Shown: positions 52,050-60,431 of the stretch, one piece after another | Layout: every line of letters begins with the position of its first letter | How positions within the stretch are numbered: position 1 is the first letter of the stretch | Origin: Crocinitomix sp044361315 | GTDB lineage: Bacteria > Bacteroidota > Bacteroidia > Flavobacteriales_D > Crocinitomicaceae | Reading direction: 5' to 3' | DNA: 64,000 nt | Assembly (NCBI GenBank): GCA_044361315.1 | Contig: JBIKJA010000003.1 | Coordinates: 62,001 to 126,000 of the forward strand | The notes under the pieces: generated by a model | Told to the model about the DNA's origin: nothing | Database searches by the model: none | The model's input: only the letters and a program-made list of their open reading frames with translations | Position numbers and translations under genes: made by a program

Positions 52050-53111
52050 TTATCCTTGAGATCGATTAACATCAAATCCTCCAGAACCAGCTCTGTACTC
52101 ACCTTTATTGTTACAACCAGGGCAGGTACTCACTTTCTCTTCGCCAATGCAATGAATTTGCCCACATTGACAAACAGCAAAGGCGATTTGATTCCCGCAA
52201 CAAGGGCAAGTAGGTGCGCCAATCAATTCTTCTGTATTGACCGTAAATCGGTTGTGGTTTGTGTCTGAAAGTTCTAGGTATGAATCATCTACCTGAAAAG
52301 CACCATTTAAGCGGTATCCTTTTGTCGGCATTACGAAATCACCAAAAGTGGCATCCTTTAGCTCTTTTTTGTATTTCATTAAATAGATTCGTTTTGTATT
52401 TTGACATTTTGCTGTTAATACCACAAAATTGTCATCAACAAGGGTATTATTATTTGGAATTGGTCGTTCTTTTGTTACATCAATCGGTGAAATATTATTC
52501 GATTTTAAGTTAGCAAGTTCAAATCCAGATTTGTTATTCTCAACACTTTCACTGCTCGTTTTAATCGAATCAGTGACCCATTTAAAAAATTCGCGGTATC
52601 CTTTAGAATCGGTGTTTTCAAGTTGAAGAATGTTGTCTGTTAACTGACATAATAACGCTTTATCGGCACCATTTCCAAGCGAAACAGCGACCATATTTGC
52701 AGTACGGCGCCAATTCTCATTCCATTCTTTAATCACCATCGTGGTGTCGTCGGTTGGGACACCATCGGTAAATAAAAACACAATTGGTTTCCAATCACCT
52801 TTACGATCGGCCGTTGTTTTAACAATGTTTTTGCGAAGTTCGTACATCAAATGCCCTAGACCTCTGCTCAACGAAGTTCCACTTCCAACAGGGAATTTTG
52901 GAGGATAAAAACTAATAATGTCTTGCAAAGGAACAATTGTTTTTGCTTGTCCCGCAAAAATCACAATCGAAATATACACCGTTTCAAGTGCATTTGGATC
53001 CGTTTTTAATTCTTGAATAATTTTTGCAATCCCTTCTTGAACCTGATTGATTGGATCCCCAACCATTGATTCAGAAACGTCGATGAGGAAATATATGGGT
53101 AATCTTCGCAT
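52050..53111 (-). CDS. TerY-type VWA protein with C-terminal zinc-binding domain
   Basis: A 353-residue protein. Residues 1-200 are a VWA domain with MIDAS DVSES (about 11-15) and FLFTDGVPTDD. The C-terminus carries a cysteine-rich TerY-C domain (CPCCGNQIAFAVCQCGQIHC then CPGC). A linker (about 200-260) and a beta-rich segment separate them. It is the largest of three TerY paralogues and the one directly paired with phosphatase and kinase. Confidence 0.88.
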   Translation of the reverse strand: MRRLPIYFLIDVSESMVGDPINQVQEGIAKIIQELKTDPNALETVYISIVIFAGQAKTIVPLQDIISFYPPKFPVGSGTSLSRGLGHLMYELRKNIVKTTADRKGDWKPIVFLFTDGVPTDDTTMVIKEWNENWRRTANMVAVSLGNGADKALLCQLTDNILQLENTDSKGYREFFKWVTDSIKTSSESVENNKSGFELANLKSNNISPIDVTKERPIPNNNTLVDDNFVVLTAKCQNTKRIYLMKYKKELKDATFGDFVMPTKGYRLNGAFQVDDSYLELSDTNHNRFTVNTEELIGAPTCPCCGNQIAFAVCQCGQIHCIGEEKVSTCPGCNNKGEYRAGSGGFDVNRSQG

Positions 53112-53113
53112 AA

Positions 53114-53368
53114 TTAAAGTGCTAGAATAATTAACAATAAAACTAAGAGAACCAATTGAGCGGCGTCAATTGAAATGGAAGCACCAAGCTTGTATGGTTT
53201 AATAAAACGACCTAAAAAACCTAGAATCGGTTTCATACCCCCTTTAATTCGACCGAACGAATTTTTAAAATTTGGGGCAAGATGTGCTTCGTAATTTTGT
53301 AATTTTGAATAAATAAAAAGACAAATTATTAATAGAAAGGATAAAACCTTTAAGATTGCTATGAACAT
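53114..53368 (-). CDS. YggT-like two-helix membrane peptide in the Ter operon
   Basis: An 84-residue protein with hydrophobic helices at 4-21 and 66-84, and between them KPILGFLGRFIKPYKLGASISIDAAQLVLL, which resembles one half of a YggT repeat. It is packed between two TerY genes (2 bases and 0 bases apart), so it belongs to the operon. It may give the otherwise soluble Ter proteins a membrane contact; this is inference. Confidence 0.6.
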   Translation of the reverse strand: MFIAILKVLSFLLIICLFIYSKLQNYEAHLAPNFKNSFGRIKGGMKPILGFLGRFIKPYKLGASISIDAAQLVLLVLLLIILAL

Positions 53369-54004
53369 TTAGATGACGATTATATCTTCTGATGGTGGTG
53401 GTGGTAAAGTAACTGTATCGGTAGTGCCCATACTTTTATTACCTTGTTCAATGGTATCAGAAACCCACATGAAAAACTTTTTTAAGGTATTGCTATCCGC
53501 CGTTTCAAGGTGTACAACAGTATCTGTTAATTCTTTTAATTGTGCATCATCCGCTAAACTTCCAGCGGCACAACCTACGATTGCTCCAAAATTTATTGAT
53601 TTTATTTTGGGAATCGTTTCTTTGTAAAATTGGATATCTGAAGGTTTTCCATCGGTAAAAACAAACAATAAAGGACGCCAATCACCTTTTTGATCGGGTG
53701 TACTTTTTCGAATGTCGGTGGTTACTTTTCCGTATAAAAAGTCCAATGCTTTTCCAGTAAAAGTTGGTCCACTTTGAGGACAAGTAATCACAGGTAATTG
53801 AAATGATTGAAGATCAGTTAAAGGCATCACCTCGTTTACCTCCCGATCAAATGTAATGATACTAATCCAAAGCGATTCGGATGCCTGAGCATCCGATCGC
53901 AAGGTGTTTATCATGCCGCTTAATGCGTTATTTAACGCTTCAATTGGTTCGCCAAACATGGAACCAGAAGTATCTAATAAAAAATAGACTGGTAGTCTTC
54001 TCAT
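53369..54004 (-). CDS. terY: TerY-type von Willebrand A protein (second paralogue)
   Basis: A 211-residue protein consisting of a VWA domain: RRLPVYFLLDTSGSMFGEPIEAL with intact MIDAS (DTSGS), the Thr ligand in GPTFTGKALDF and Asp in FVFTDGKPSD. It ends in a proline-rich tail (LPPPPSEDIIVI) shared with the other short TerY, and has no zinc domain. No signal peptide, so it is cytoplasmic. Confidence 0.9.
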   Translation of the reverse strand: MRRLPVYFLLDTSGSMFGEPIEALNNALSGMINTLRSDAQASESLWISIITFDREVNEVMPLTDLQSFQLPVITCPQSGPTFTGKALDFLYGKVTTDIRKSTPDQKGDWRPLLFVFTDGKPSDIQFYKETIPKIKSINFGAIVGCAAGSLADDAQLKELTDTVVHLETADSNTLKKFFMWVSDTIEQGNKSMGTTDTVTLPPPPSEDIIVI

Positions 54005-54008
54005 TGGA

Positions 54009-54389
54009 TTAGTTTAGCAAGTCATTTAATTCTTTAGGTAAACTACCTAATGTTTTTTTCAAATGAACCAAAAGTGCTCTTTCATTAGCGTCTAATTGGC
54101 CATCTCCTTGAATTTGCTCTAACAAATAAGCAGCTTCATCCTCATCAATATCGCCGTTTGACCCTTCGTCATCCAATACAAAACTTGAAATTGCTTTTAC
54201 AAACAAATCTTGCCAAGCTTGGTGATTTTTTTGACCAGATACAGCGTCATTTAATTCAAATAAAAAGTCAGCTTCGTCTTGTTCGATTTTACCATCGGCA
54301 TAAATTACTTGTTGAATTTCAATTACCTCAGCCGCGTCAATAACGCCATCTACAAGAATTTCTTTTTTTAAAGTTTCTAATGATTTCAT
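54009..54389 (-). CDS. TerB-like protein with four EF-hand-like acidic loops
   Basis: A 126-residue acidic helical protein in the TerB position of the operon. It contains four similar units with a D-x-x-x-D/E pattern: DGVIDAAEV, DGKIEQDEADFL, NGDIDEDEAAYL and DGQLDANERALL. These could be TerB-type metal-binding loops or degenerate EF-hands; both imply divalent metal (calcium) binding. Between two TerY genes with 4- and 15-base gaps. Confidence 0.7.
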   Translation of the reverse strand: MKSLETLKKEILVDGVIDAAEVIEIQQVIYADGKIEQDEADFLFELNDAVSGQKNHQAWQDLFVKAISSFVLDDEGSNGDIDEDEAAYLLEQIQGDGQLDANERALLVHLKKTLGSLPKELNDLLN

Positions 54390-54404
54390 TTGTTTTTTTT
54401 TAGT

Positions 54405-55043
54405 TTAAACTACAATATTTAATTCAGATGGAGGAGGAGGGAGTTCATTCATTCCCGCTGTTTCTTTACCTGTTTCTTCAACTTTGGTTGAGGTTACCCC
54501 AATCGAAGCAGTTACCCAAGCAAAGAACTTTGCTATACTTTGGCTGTCCGCATTGTCTAAACTAACCACATTTTCAGTAATCCGTTTTAAGAGATTGGTA
54601 TCAGCACCACTTCCCGCTCCGCAAGCTACCACATAGCCAGTTTTACGTTTGTTTAGCTCCGTTAGTCCTGACTGAATGTCATCCGTAGGAATCCCATCGG
54701 TCATTATGAACACCAATGGTTTCCAATCGCCTTTGCTTTCCGCGGTTGTAATTGCTACTTCCGAATCAATACATCTTGACACTAAAGACAAAGCATCTCC
54801 TAAGGCGGTTGTACCTGTTGCTTGAATATCAGGAATCTGAAACGAAGAAAGATCCGTTAACGGAACCACTTGTCTTGCCGAACTGTCAAATGTAATGATG
54901 CTTATAAAAGCAGTTTCAATGGCTTGTGGATTTTGTCTAAGTGAACTCACCATTACTTGAACGCCGTTTTTCACAGCTTCAATTGGTTCGCCCATCATGG
55001 ATCCAGAAGTGTCTAGTAATAAATATACTGGGAGTCTTCTCAT
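54405..55043 (-). CDS. terY: TerY-type von Willebrand A protein (first paralogue)
   Basis: A 212-residue VWA protein closely related to the one at 53369: MIDAS DTSGS in VYLLLDTSGSMMGEPIEAV, TGTTALGDALSLV, FIMTDGIPTDD and the same tail type (ELPPPPSELNIVV). It overlaps the upstream TerD-like gene by 4 bases. Confidence 0.9.
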   Translation of the reverse strand: MRRLPVYLLLDTSGSMMGEPIEAVKNGVQVMVSSLRQNPQAIETAFISIITFDSSARQVVPLTDLSSFQIPDIQATGTTALGDALSLVSRCIDSEVAITTAESKGDWKPLVFIMTDGIPTDDIQSGLTELNKRKTGYVVACGAGSGADTNLLKRITENVVSLDNADSQSIAKFFAWVTASIGVTSTKVEETGKETAGMNELPPPPSELNIVV

Positions 55044-55717
55044 TTTGCGTATGACTTAATAATGTTTTGGATGGTTTCTAGGAAAATTCGATCATTTGTT
55101 GGCTCACCAATCGCGTCAAATTTCCACTCGTTATTACGTTTGTATAATTTCGCTAAAATCAATGCTCCTTTACCAGCGTAAGATGCATCTGTTACGATGT
55201 CAAATGTTGAATGAACATTATTCACACGTGTGCTTGTTCCTTCGTACATTCTTATTTTTGCAAATGGAATGTGAGAAAAGTCAAATTTTTGACCTTGGTT
55301 CAAATAAATATTGATAAAAAAGAAAATTTTATCGACATCTGCACTCACGCGTGTTAAATCAACCGTAATAATTTCGTTGTCTAAACCATCATCACCACCC
55401 ACATCACCTTGACGATCGTCACCACTGTGTCTTAACGCACCATCTTTCGAGGTTAATTTTCCTAATGGATAATTATTTTTTTGCAAAAAGGCGTTGTAAT
55501 CAGGAGAGTAAATCCAATCCACCAATTCACCATTTGCATTAGTCATTACACAACTCAAATCTAAATCGACATCTTCAACTACTTTTTTGCTTCCAAAAAA
55601 ACCTTTTTTTACTCTTTCGATTGCACCCCAATTTACACCAACGCAAAAGTTAGTAAGTTGCTCACCAGTTGATTTTCTTAAGTCAATTTTTTGACCTTTT
55701 GATAAGTTAATTGCCAT
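55040..55717 (-). CDS. TerD-family protein, divergent (TerX/TerZ-like)
   Basis: A 225-residue member of the TerD calcium-binding beta-sandwich family. It starts MAINLSKGQKIDL like the two TerD genes above it, but the core is altered: DVDLDLSCVMTNANGELVDWIY and DGALRHSGDDRQGDVGGDDGLDNEIITVDL, with an extra segment (ERVKKGFFGSKKVVED). The acidic calcium residues are largely kept. Third in the operon. Confidence 0.85.
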   Translation of the reverse strand: MAINLSKGQKIDLRKSTGEQLTNFCVGVNWGAIERVKKGFFGSKKVVEDVDLDLSCVMTNANGELVDWIYSPDYNAFLQKNNYPLGKLTSKDGALRHSGDDRQGDVGGDDGLDNEIITVDLTRVSADVDKIFFFINIYLNQGQKFDFSHIPFAKIRMYEGTSTRVNNVHSTFDIVTDASYAGKGALILAKLYKRNNEWKFDAIGEPTNDRIFLETIQNIIKSYAK

Positions 55718-55728
55718 TATTTCTGTTT

Positions 55729-56283
55729 TTAGTTATATTTAGCTAAGAAATCTTCTAAACCTCCGCTCATTCCTGTACCGATCGCTTCAAATTTCCATTC
55801 GTTATTTCGTTTGTAAATTCTGCCAAATTCAACAGCCGTTTCAACTGAAAAATCTTCGTCTAATTCGAATTTCATCACTTCCGTATTACTTGATTTATCG
55901 ATGATTCGGATGAATGAATTTCGAACTTGCCCAAAATTTTGTTTACGAGCAGCAGCATCATGAATCGTAACTACGACACAAATTTCTGCCGCGTTATTAC
56001 CGATTTTAGAAAGATCAATCAAAATTGTTTCATCGTCACCATCACCATCACCAGTTTGGTTATCGCCCGTGTGTTCTACAGCGCCATCTGGACTTTTTAG
56101 GTTGTTATAAAAAATGAAATGACTGTCAGATAGCATTTTTTTATTTTCACCCAAAATAAATACCGAAGCATCTAAATCGAAATCTACACCAGTGGAGGTA
56201 GCATTGGTGTCCCAACCTAATCCTATCGTAAAATTCCCTGTTGACAAAGATTCTCTTTGTCCTTTTTGTAAGTTAATTGCCAT
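55729..56283 (-). CDS. terD: TerD-family calcium-binding stress protein
   Basis: A 184-residue TerD/TerE protein. The double calcium site is visible in DFDLDASVFIL and DGAVEHTGDNQTGDGDGDDETI, and the conserved end is FGRIYKRNNEWKFEAIGTG. Such proteins act in tellurite, phage and envelope stress responses. The gene follows its paralogue by 6 bases. Confidence 0.92.
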   Translation of the reverse strand: MAINLQKGQRESLSTGNFTIGLGWDTNATSTGVDFDLDASVFILGENKKMLSDSHFIFYNNLKSPDGAVEHTGDNQTGDGDGDDETILIDLSKIGNNAAEICVVVTIHDAAARKQNFGQVRNSFIRIIDKSSNTEVMKFELDEDFSVETAVEFGRIYKRNNEWKFEAIGTGMSGGLEDFLAKYN

Positions 56284-56289
56284 ATTATG

Positions 56290-56865
56290 TTATTTAATTA
56301 CTTCTCCTGAAAAATGACGATTCACAAAAAAACCTAAATCCTCTTTGTATCCAATCCCAGAGGCTTCAAATTTCCATGCGTCGTTTCGTTTATACAATCT
56401 TCCAAATTCAACCGCTGTTTCGATGGAAAAATCTTCATCTAATTCGTATTTAGCCACCACTTCGTTTGTTTGATTATTCACGATGCGGATGTAAGAATTT
56501 CTGACTTGTCCAAAGTTTTGTTTTCTTGCCAAGGCGTCATGAATGGTCACCACAAATAAAATTTCATTCACACTAGCATCTACTTTTGATAAATTCACTT
56601 CGATTGATTCATCATCACCATCTGCGCTGTTGCCGCCTGTTGGATCATCACCTGTATGATGCAAAGCACCGTCAGGCGAATCTACATTCCCGTAAAAAAC
56701 GAAATAAGCTTCGGTTGGAATTTTGCGACTTTCATTAATCATGAATGCAGACGCATCTAAATCGAAATCATGCCCTGTTCCTTCATTTGGATCCCATCCC
56801 AAACCAATTGTCAGTTGGGATAACCCAATATCTATTTTTTGTCCTTTTTGTAAATTAATTGCCAT
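56290..56865 (-). CDS. terD: TerD-family calcium-binding stress protein (first gene of the operon)
   Basis: A 191-residue TerD/TerE paralogue: GLGWDPNEGTGHDFDLDASAFMI, DGALHHTGDDPTGGNSADGDDE, FGRLYKRNDAWKFEASG, plus a C-terminal extension (FVNRHFSGEVIK). It is the probable first gene of the ten-gene Ter operon; the upstream 260 bases contain a TATCTTTA box on the minus strand near 57000, but no convincing promoter. TerC, the usual membrane partner, is not in this window. Confidence 0.92.
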   Translation of the reverse strand: MAINLQKGQKIDIGLSQLTIGLGWDPNEGTGHDFDLDASAFMINESRKIPTEAYFVFYGNVDSPDGALHHTGDDPTGGNSADGDDESIEVNLSKVDASVNEILFVVTIHDALARKQNFGQVRNSYIRIVNNQTNEVVAKYELDEDFSIETAVEFGRLYKRNDAWKFEASGIGYKEDLGFFVNRHFSGEVIK

Positions 56866-57127
56866 TTTAACGTTTACTTTAAATCTCTTGTTCTAACAAA
56901 GGCGTGCTTTATTTGTCTTTGAGTCCATTCATTTTATCCTTTTCAACGATCAAATAAAAGATGGATGAATAGAAGTCCACGCCTATTTGCATGGTTAAAG
57001 ATATAAAACTTTTGGATTCGGATTTAAATAGATTTTTATTTATTCACAAAAATATAATCTGACCTAAGTCCAAATTTGACTTTTTCAGCAGAATAAGATT
57101 GAGAAAAGATAAAAAATTGCGTTCAAA

Positions 57128-57650
57128 TTAGTAGCCGTCAATTTCTTCTTGAAGTTCATTTTCAATTAACTCGATATTATGTTTTTTAGCGAATGCTTTT
57201 TGAGCTTCGGCAAATATTGTCGTAAAAGCTCTCTTCGGTTGTAACTTTTTCCAATATTACGTTTAGTTTCGCTAAAGTTGCTTCGTCTAATTCAGCCACA
57301 AATATCAATTCAATCATTTCTCGGTATTCAGTCGAAAAGGTTTTGACGTAAAATCGAAATAATTCAAGGGCACTATTTCTTAAGTCCCAATTTCCCTCAT
57401 AATCAGCGATCGCTTCAACTTTTGCGACAAGTGATTTTGCCTTTAAGGTCATTTCATGGGTTAAGGCTAAAAGGTTTTTTTTTTCTGCATCATCCGCCGA
57501 TACTTGGTCATTGAAAACAAGTAATAAATCTATTAATTCGTTCTGAGAATTAACAATATAATCGTTGTAAGCTACAGGTGTTGAGAAAGTTTGAGCTTTG
57601 ACATTCAATAAAATCACAAACGAAAATAGCAATAATAGGTTACGTAACAT
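57128..57650 (-). pseudogene. Frameshifted secreted protein (LIC11966-like surface protein?)
   Basis: Translation from 57650 gives a signal peptide (LRNLLLLFSFVILLNVKAQ) and a helical mature part, but it switches at about 57220 from ESFYD to a junk end (NICRSSKSIR, stop 57186). In another frame the sequence continues sensibly as TIFAEAQKAFAKKHNIELI then ENELQEEIDGY to a TAA at 57128-57130. The intact protein would be about 174 residues. A single indel near 57218 explains this. Relatives are Bacteroidetes/Leptospira surface proteins of unknown function; that family link is tentative. A sequencing error is possible. Confidence 0.75.
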
Positions 57651-57811
57651 AGGATATAAATTAGTTTATCTTCAAAAATACAGAATTTTTCTAATTTCCT
57701 TTAAAAAAGATAATTGGTAGTTGACTAGATACGGCATTTGCCCAAGTTGATGCGAGTTCAACTTTTAAGGGAACTGATGTGGGTCTGAGTCACGCGTTTA
57801 AAATTTATGCT

Positions 57812-58276
57812 TTATATTCCAAATCGCTTATTAACAGCTTGATTTCTAAAAGCAAAAATTTCGTTCAGTTTTTTGCGAATAAGTAATGCATTTGCAATCG
57901 CGCCTAAAAAGCCAAAAGGTGGTTGGTAGGTGACAATATCTTTCATTAAAACGGTGCCATCTGAAAGTACTTCAAGGATATGTTGATGATGCCAGAGTTT
58001 GTAGGGACCAATTCGTTGTTCGTCTACAAAATATTTTTTATCAACTACATGCGTAATTTCTGTTAACCAAGAGGTTTTTATCCCTAAAACAGGACTGACT
58101 TTATAGCCGATAATCATACCTTGATACATTTTGTCAGGAATATCTGGTGTGATAATATCAAACCCCATATATTTTGGTGTAATTTCCTTTAAGTTTCTTG
58201 GAGATGAGATAAAGTCCCACACTTCATCAAGGGAAGCTTTTATTTTTTGTTCTTGAATTTTTTGATAAAACGGCAT
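57812..58276 (-). CDS. SRPBCC-family (START/Bet v1-like) protein
   Basis: A 154-residue helix-grip protein: QKIKASLDEVWDFISSPRNLKEITPKYMGFDI, TDIPDKMYQGMIIGYKVSP, RIGPYKLWHHQHILE, TVLMKDIVTYQPPFGFLG and a final amphipathic helix. It may bind a hydrophobic ligand. In flavobacteria this gene is commonly linked to an SDR, a TetR regulator and a Lacal_2735 gene, as here, often close to photolyase genes. Confidence 0.88.
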   Translation of the reverse strand: MPFYQKIQEQKIKASLDEVWDFISSPRNLKEITPKYMGFDIITPDIPDKMYQGMIIGYKVSPVLGIKTSWLTEITHVVDKKYFVDEQRIGPYKLWHHQHILEVLSDGTVLMKDIVTYQPPFGFLGAIANALLIRKKLNEIFAFRNQAVNKRFGI

Positions 58277-58278
58277 AC

Positions 58279-58452
58279 TTATGATTGGTTATTTAACGCA
58301 TCAATTTTTACTAAAATATCTTGTGCTTCTTTATATTTTTCGTCGCTAGCTGTGCGATTTGTTTTAGATAATATATACGATTCTGCGAGCAATTTTTCAT
58401 ATTGTTCGTACAATTTTTCTTGTGGAGATTTTTTTTTAAATAATCCAAACAT
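58279..58452 (-). CDS. Lacal_2735-like small protein
   Basis: A 57-residue gene between the SRPBCC and TetR genes, shorter than most gene-calling limits: MFGLFKKKSPQEKLYEQYEK at the start, then LLAESYILSKTNRTASDEKY and KEAQDILVKIDAL. It is helical, highly charged and starts with the MFGLFKKK typical of the flavobacterial Lacal_2735 family (unknown function). It is 2 bases upstream of the SRPBCC start and 20 bases after the TetR stop. Confidence 0.8.
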   Translation of the reverse strand: MFGLFKKKSPQEKLYEQYEKLLAESYILSKTNRTASDEKYKEAQDILVKIDALNNQS

Positions 58453-58472
58453 ATTTCTTGGTGTTAATTGGT

Positions 58473-59132
58473 TTAGTTTGATTTTTTATCAAATTTTGTA
58501 TTGATTAAAAACTTTCCTAAATCGTAGATTCCTTCTAGCGGTGATTTTGTCAAAATATCAAATCCAGTTTCAATTGATTTTTTTATGAATTGATCCGTTT
58601 TTTCGAATTGTGCCGAATGGTCTTTTAACCAAAAATTTAAAATCAACATAAATTGAGCCCATGAAATTTCTGGGATACTTTTTTGGATCAATTCATTTAA
58701 GCCCGAAAATGGAATGCCTTCTAGTTCGATCGACAAATTTTCAATAAGATTTTTATATCGAAATTTGAGTTCACTTAATTTAGACATCAATTTAAGCTCA
58801 AACTGATTCGACTTAAACAAAAACAAGTAAAGACTTCTGTTTTTTTTCAAATTTCCAAAATAAGTGGCATAAAAAATCGATAATTTTTCTTTCGCTGTGC
58901 CTTCTAGATAAGTTTTTTCTTGTAATATTTGTTGGTACGTCGTTTCAAAACTATCCACAATAATAGTTGATTCTATTCCGTCAAATGATCCAAAAGTGGT
59001 ATAAAACTCTTGTTCTTCTATCCCTATTTTTTTTGTGAATTGAAAGACATTTTTTGGTCGTTCGTTATGCGTAAGAATCCAATCAATATAATTTTCTATT
59101 AAAAACGCATCTTTTTTTTCGGCTGTTTCCAT
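58473..59132 (-). CDS. TetR-like transcriptional regulator
   Basis: A 219-residue protein from METAEKKD (59132). The N-terminal 60 residues form a divergent TetR helix-turn-helix (FLIENYIDWILTHNERPKNVFQFTKKIGIEEQEFYTTFGSFDGIE), and the rest is an all-helical ligand domain (LSIFYATYFGNLKKNRSLYLFLF). It follows the SDR gene, so the two overlap if the longer start (59171) is used; I prefer the shorter. It may control its own operon. Confidence 0.8.
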   Translation of the reverse strand: METAEKKDAFLIENYIDWILTHNERPKNVFQFTKKIGIEEQEFYTTFGSFDGIESTIIVDSFETTYQQILQEKTYLEGTAKEKLSIFYATYFGNLKKNRSLYLFLFKSNQFELKLMSKLSELKFRYKNLIENLSIELEGIPFSGLNELIQKSIPEISWAQFMLILNFWLKDHSAQFEKTDQFIKKSIETGFDILTKSPLEGIYDLGKFLINTKFDKKSN

Positions 59133-59142
59133 TGGTGATTTT

Positions 59143-59841
59143 TTAATTGTGAATACTTGAAATTCCTCCATCTACATGGATAATTTGACCTGTAATCCAT
59201 TGCGCTTGGGAGGACAATAGAAATGCAGCTACTTCGGCAATATTATCAGGCGTTCCTATTTTTTTTAACGGATGTCTTTGCGCATTCTGAAGTCTTTTTT
59301 CATCAGAATTTAACAATTTAGCCGCCAAATTTGTGTCGGTTAGTGATGGAGCAACGGCATTTACGCGAATTGTTGGCGCAAATTCTGCTGCGAGCGATTT
59401 TGTTAAGCCTTCAATGGCTCCTTTTGAAAGGGCAACTTGCGAATGAAAATTAAAACCTGTTTGAACAGCAACAGTCGAGAAAAGCACAATTGACGGTTCA
59501 TGGCTTTTTTTTAATTTAGGAAGCGCTGCTTGAATTACTTTAATGGCACCTAGTACTTGCAGATTAAAATCGGCAATAAAATCTGCTGGTTTTATTCTTG
59601 CAAAAGGCAATAAATTGATGCTGCCCGGGCAATAGATTAAACCATCAATTGTTTCTGGTAAAAAATCAAGGTTGAGGTTTTCATCATTCGCATCCAAGAA
59701 TGTGAAATGTTCGTTTGGTTGAACATCACTAGGCTGATTTTTGTAAAAAGTACCGTAAACCTGATTGCCGGCTGTTGTTAATTGCTTACTTAAAGCCCTT
59801 CCAATTCCAGAAGATGCGCCCACGATAAAATAGTTTTTCAT
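59143..59841 (-). CDS. Short-chain dehydrogenase/reductase family protein lacking the catalytic Tyr
   Basis: A 232-residue Rossmann-fold SDR: nucleotide motif VGASSGIGRAL near residues 7-17, the NAG-like position replaced by CPGS, catalytic Ser region FSTVAVQTGF, and NAVAPSLTDTNL near the end. The YxxxK site reads VALSK, so the general-base Tyr is Val while the Lys stays. The protein may bind NAD(P) without ordinary reductase chemistry. First gene of the SDR-TetR-Lacal_2735-SRPBCC unit. Confidence 0.85.
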   Translation of the reverse strand: MKNYFIVGASSGIGRALSKQLTTAGNQVYGTFYKNQPSDVQPNEHFTFLDANDENLNLDFLPETIDGLIYCPGSINLLPFARIKPADFIADFNLQVLGAIKVIQAALPKLKKSHEPSIVLFSTVAVQTGFNFHSQVALSKGAIEGLTKSLAAEFAPTIRVNAVAPSLTDTNLAAKLLNSDEKRLQNAQRHPLKKIGTPDNIAEVAAFLLSSQAQWITGQIIHVDGGISSIHN

Positions 59842-59934
59842 GCAATTGATTTATTCATATACTGATAACAACCAATTATTAATTAAGTTCGTGCCGAGAC
59901 CGAATTAGATACGAAACCTGAGAAATGGACTTAA

Positions 59935-60345
59935 ATTATGCGAGCACGTTTCGCTACCGTAAGCGTTCCAACCTCGTTATGAATATGTATTTTTTTGTAC
60001 CTATCTTCGATGTGTTTACGCACTTTTCCTTCACTAATGAATAGATTGGCTGCAATTTATTTATAATTCAATCCGTCGCTTAATTGTTCAAGTATATTTA
60101 TTTCTCTAGCACTTAATTCAAACGTTTCTTGATCAGAATCAGGAGAGGGTGGTATTAATGACTTAGCAACAATTTTAACATTTTAAGGAAATTTCTGGTG
60201 ACATGGGTGTTCCTTGGTTACTGATTTAAATAAGGCCTTGATGCAAAGCTATGGCGCTTTCAATTTTAAAGAGATAACCATCCGCACCAGTTTGAATTGA
60301 ATCAAAAATGTTTTTGACGATAAAGGGGCGTGGGTAGATATGAGA
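59935..60345 (-). pseudogene. Decayed NarL/LuxR-type response regulator
   Basis: On the minus strand the end of a receiver domain is visible (KNIFDSIQTGADGYLFK, then after a frame break MSPEISLKMLKLL), followed by a LuxR helix-turn-helix: FELSAREINILEQLSDGLNYK, an in-frame TAA (60056-60058) where the family has Glu, then IAANLFISEGKVRKHIEDRYKK and KIHIHNEVGT. With frame breaks, a nonsense codon and no start or first half of the receiver, it is clearly a dead gene. It fills most of the 590-base gap before the cold shock gene. Confidence 0.8.
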
Positions 60346-60384
60346 CATTTGAAAGACAAACGTGACTTTTGAACTTTTTTGTGC

Positions 60385-60412
60385 AAAAAAAAGCCCACTA
60401 TTCGCAGGCTTT
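60385..60412 (-). terminator. Terminator of the cold shock gene
   Basis: On the minus strand, AAGCCTGCG / TGGGCTT pairing followed by eight T, 20 bases after the stop. Confidence 0.75.
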
Positions 60413-60431
60413 CATAATGGTAATCATAGAC

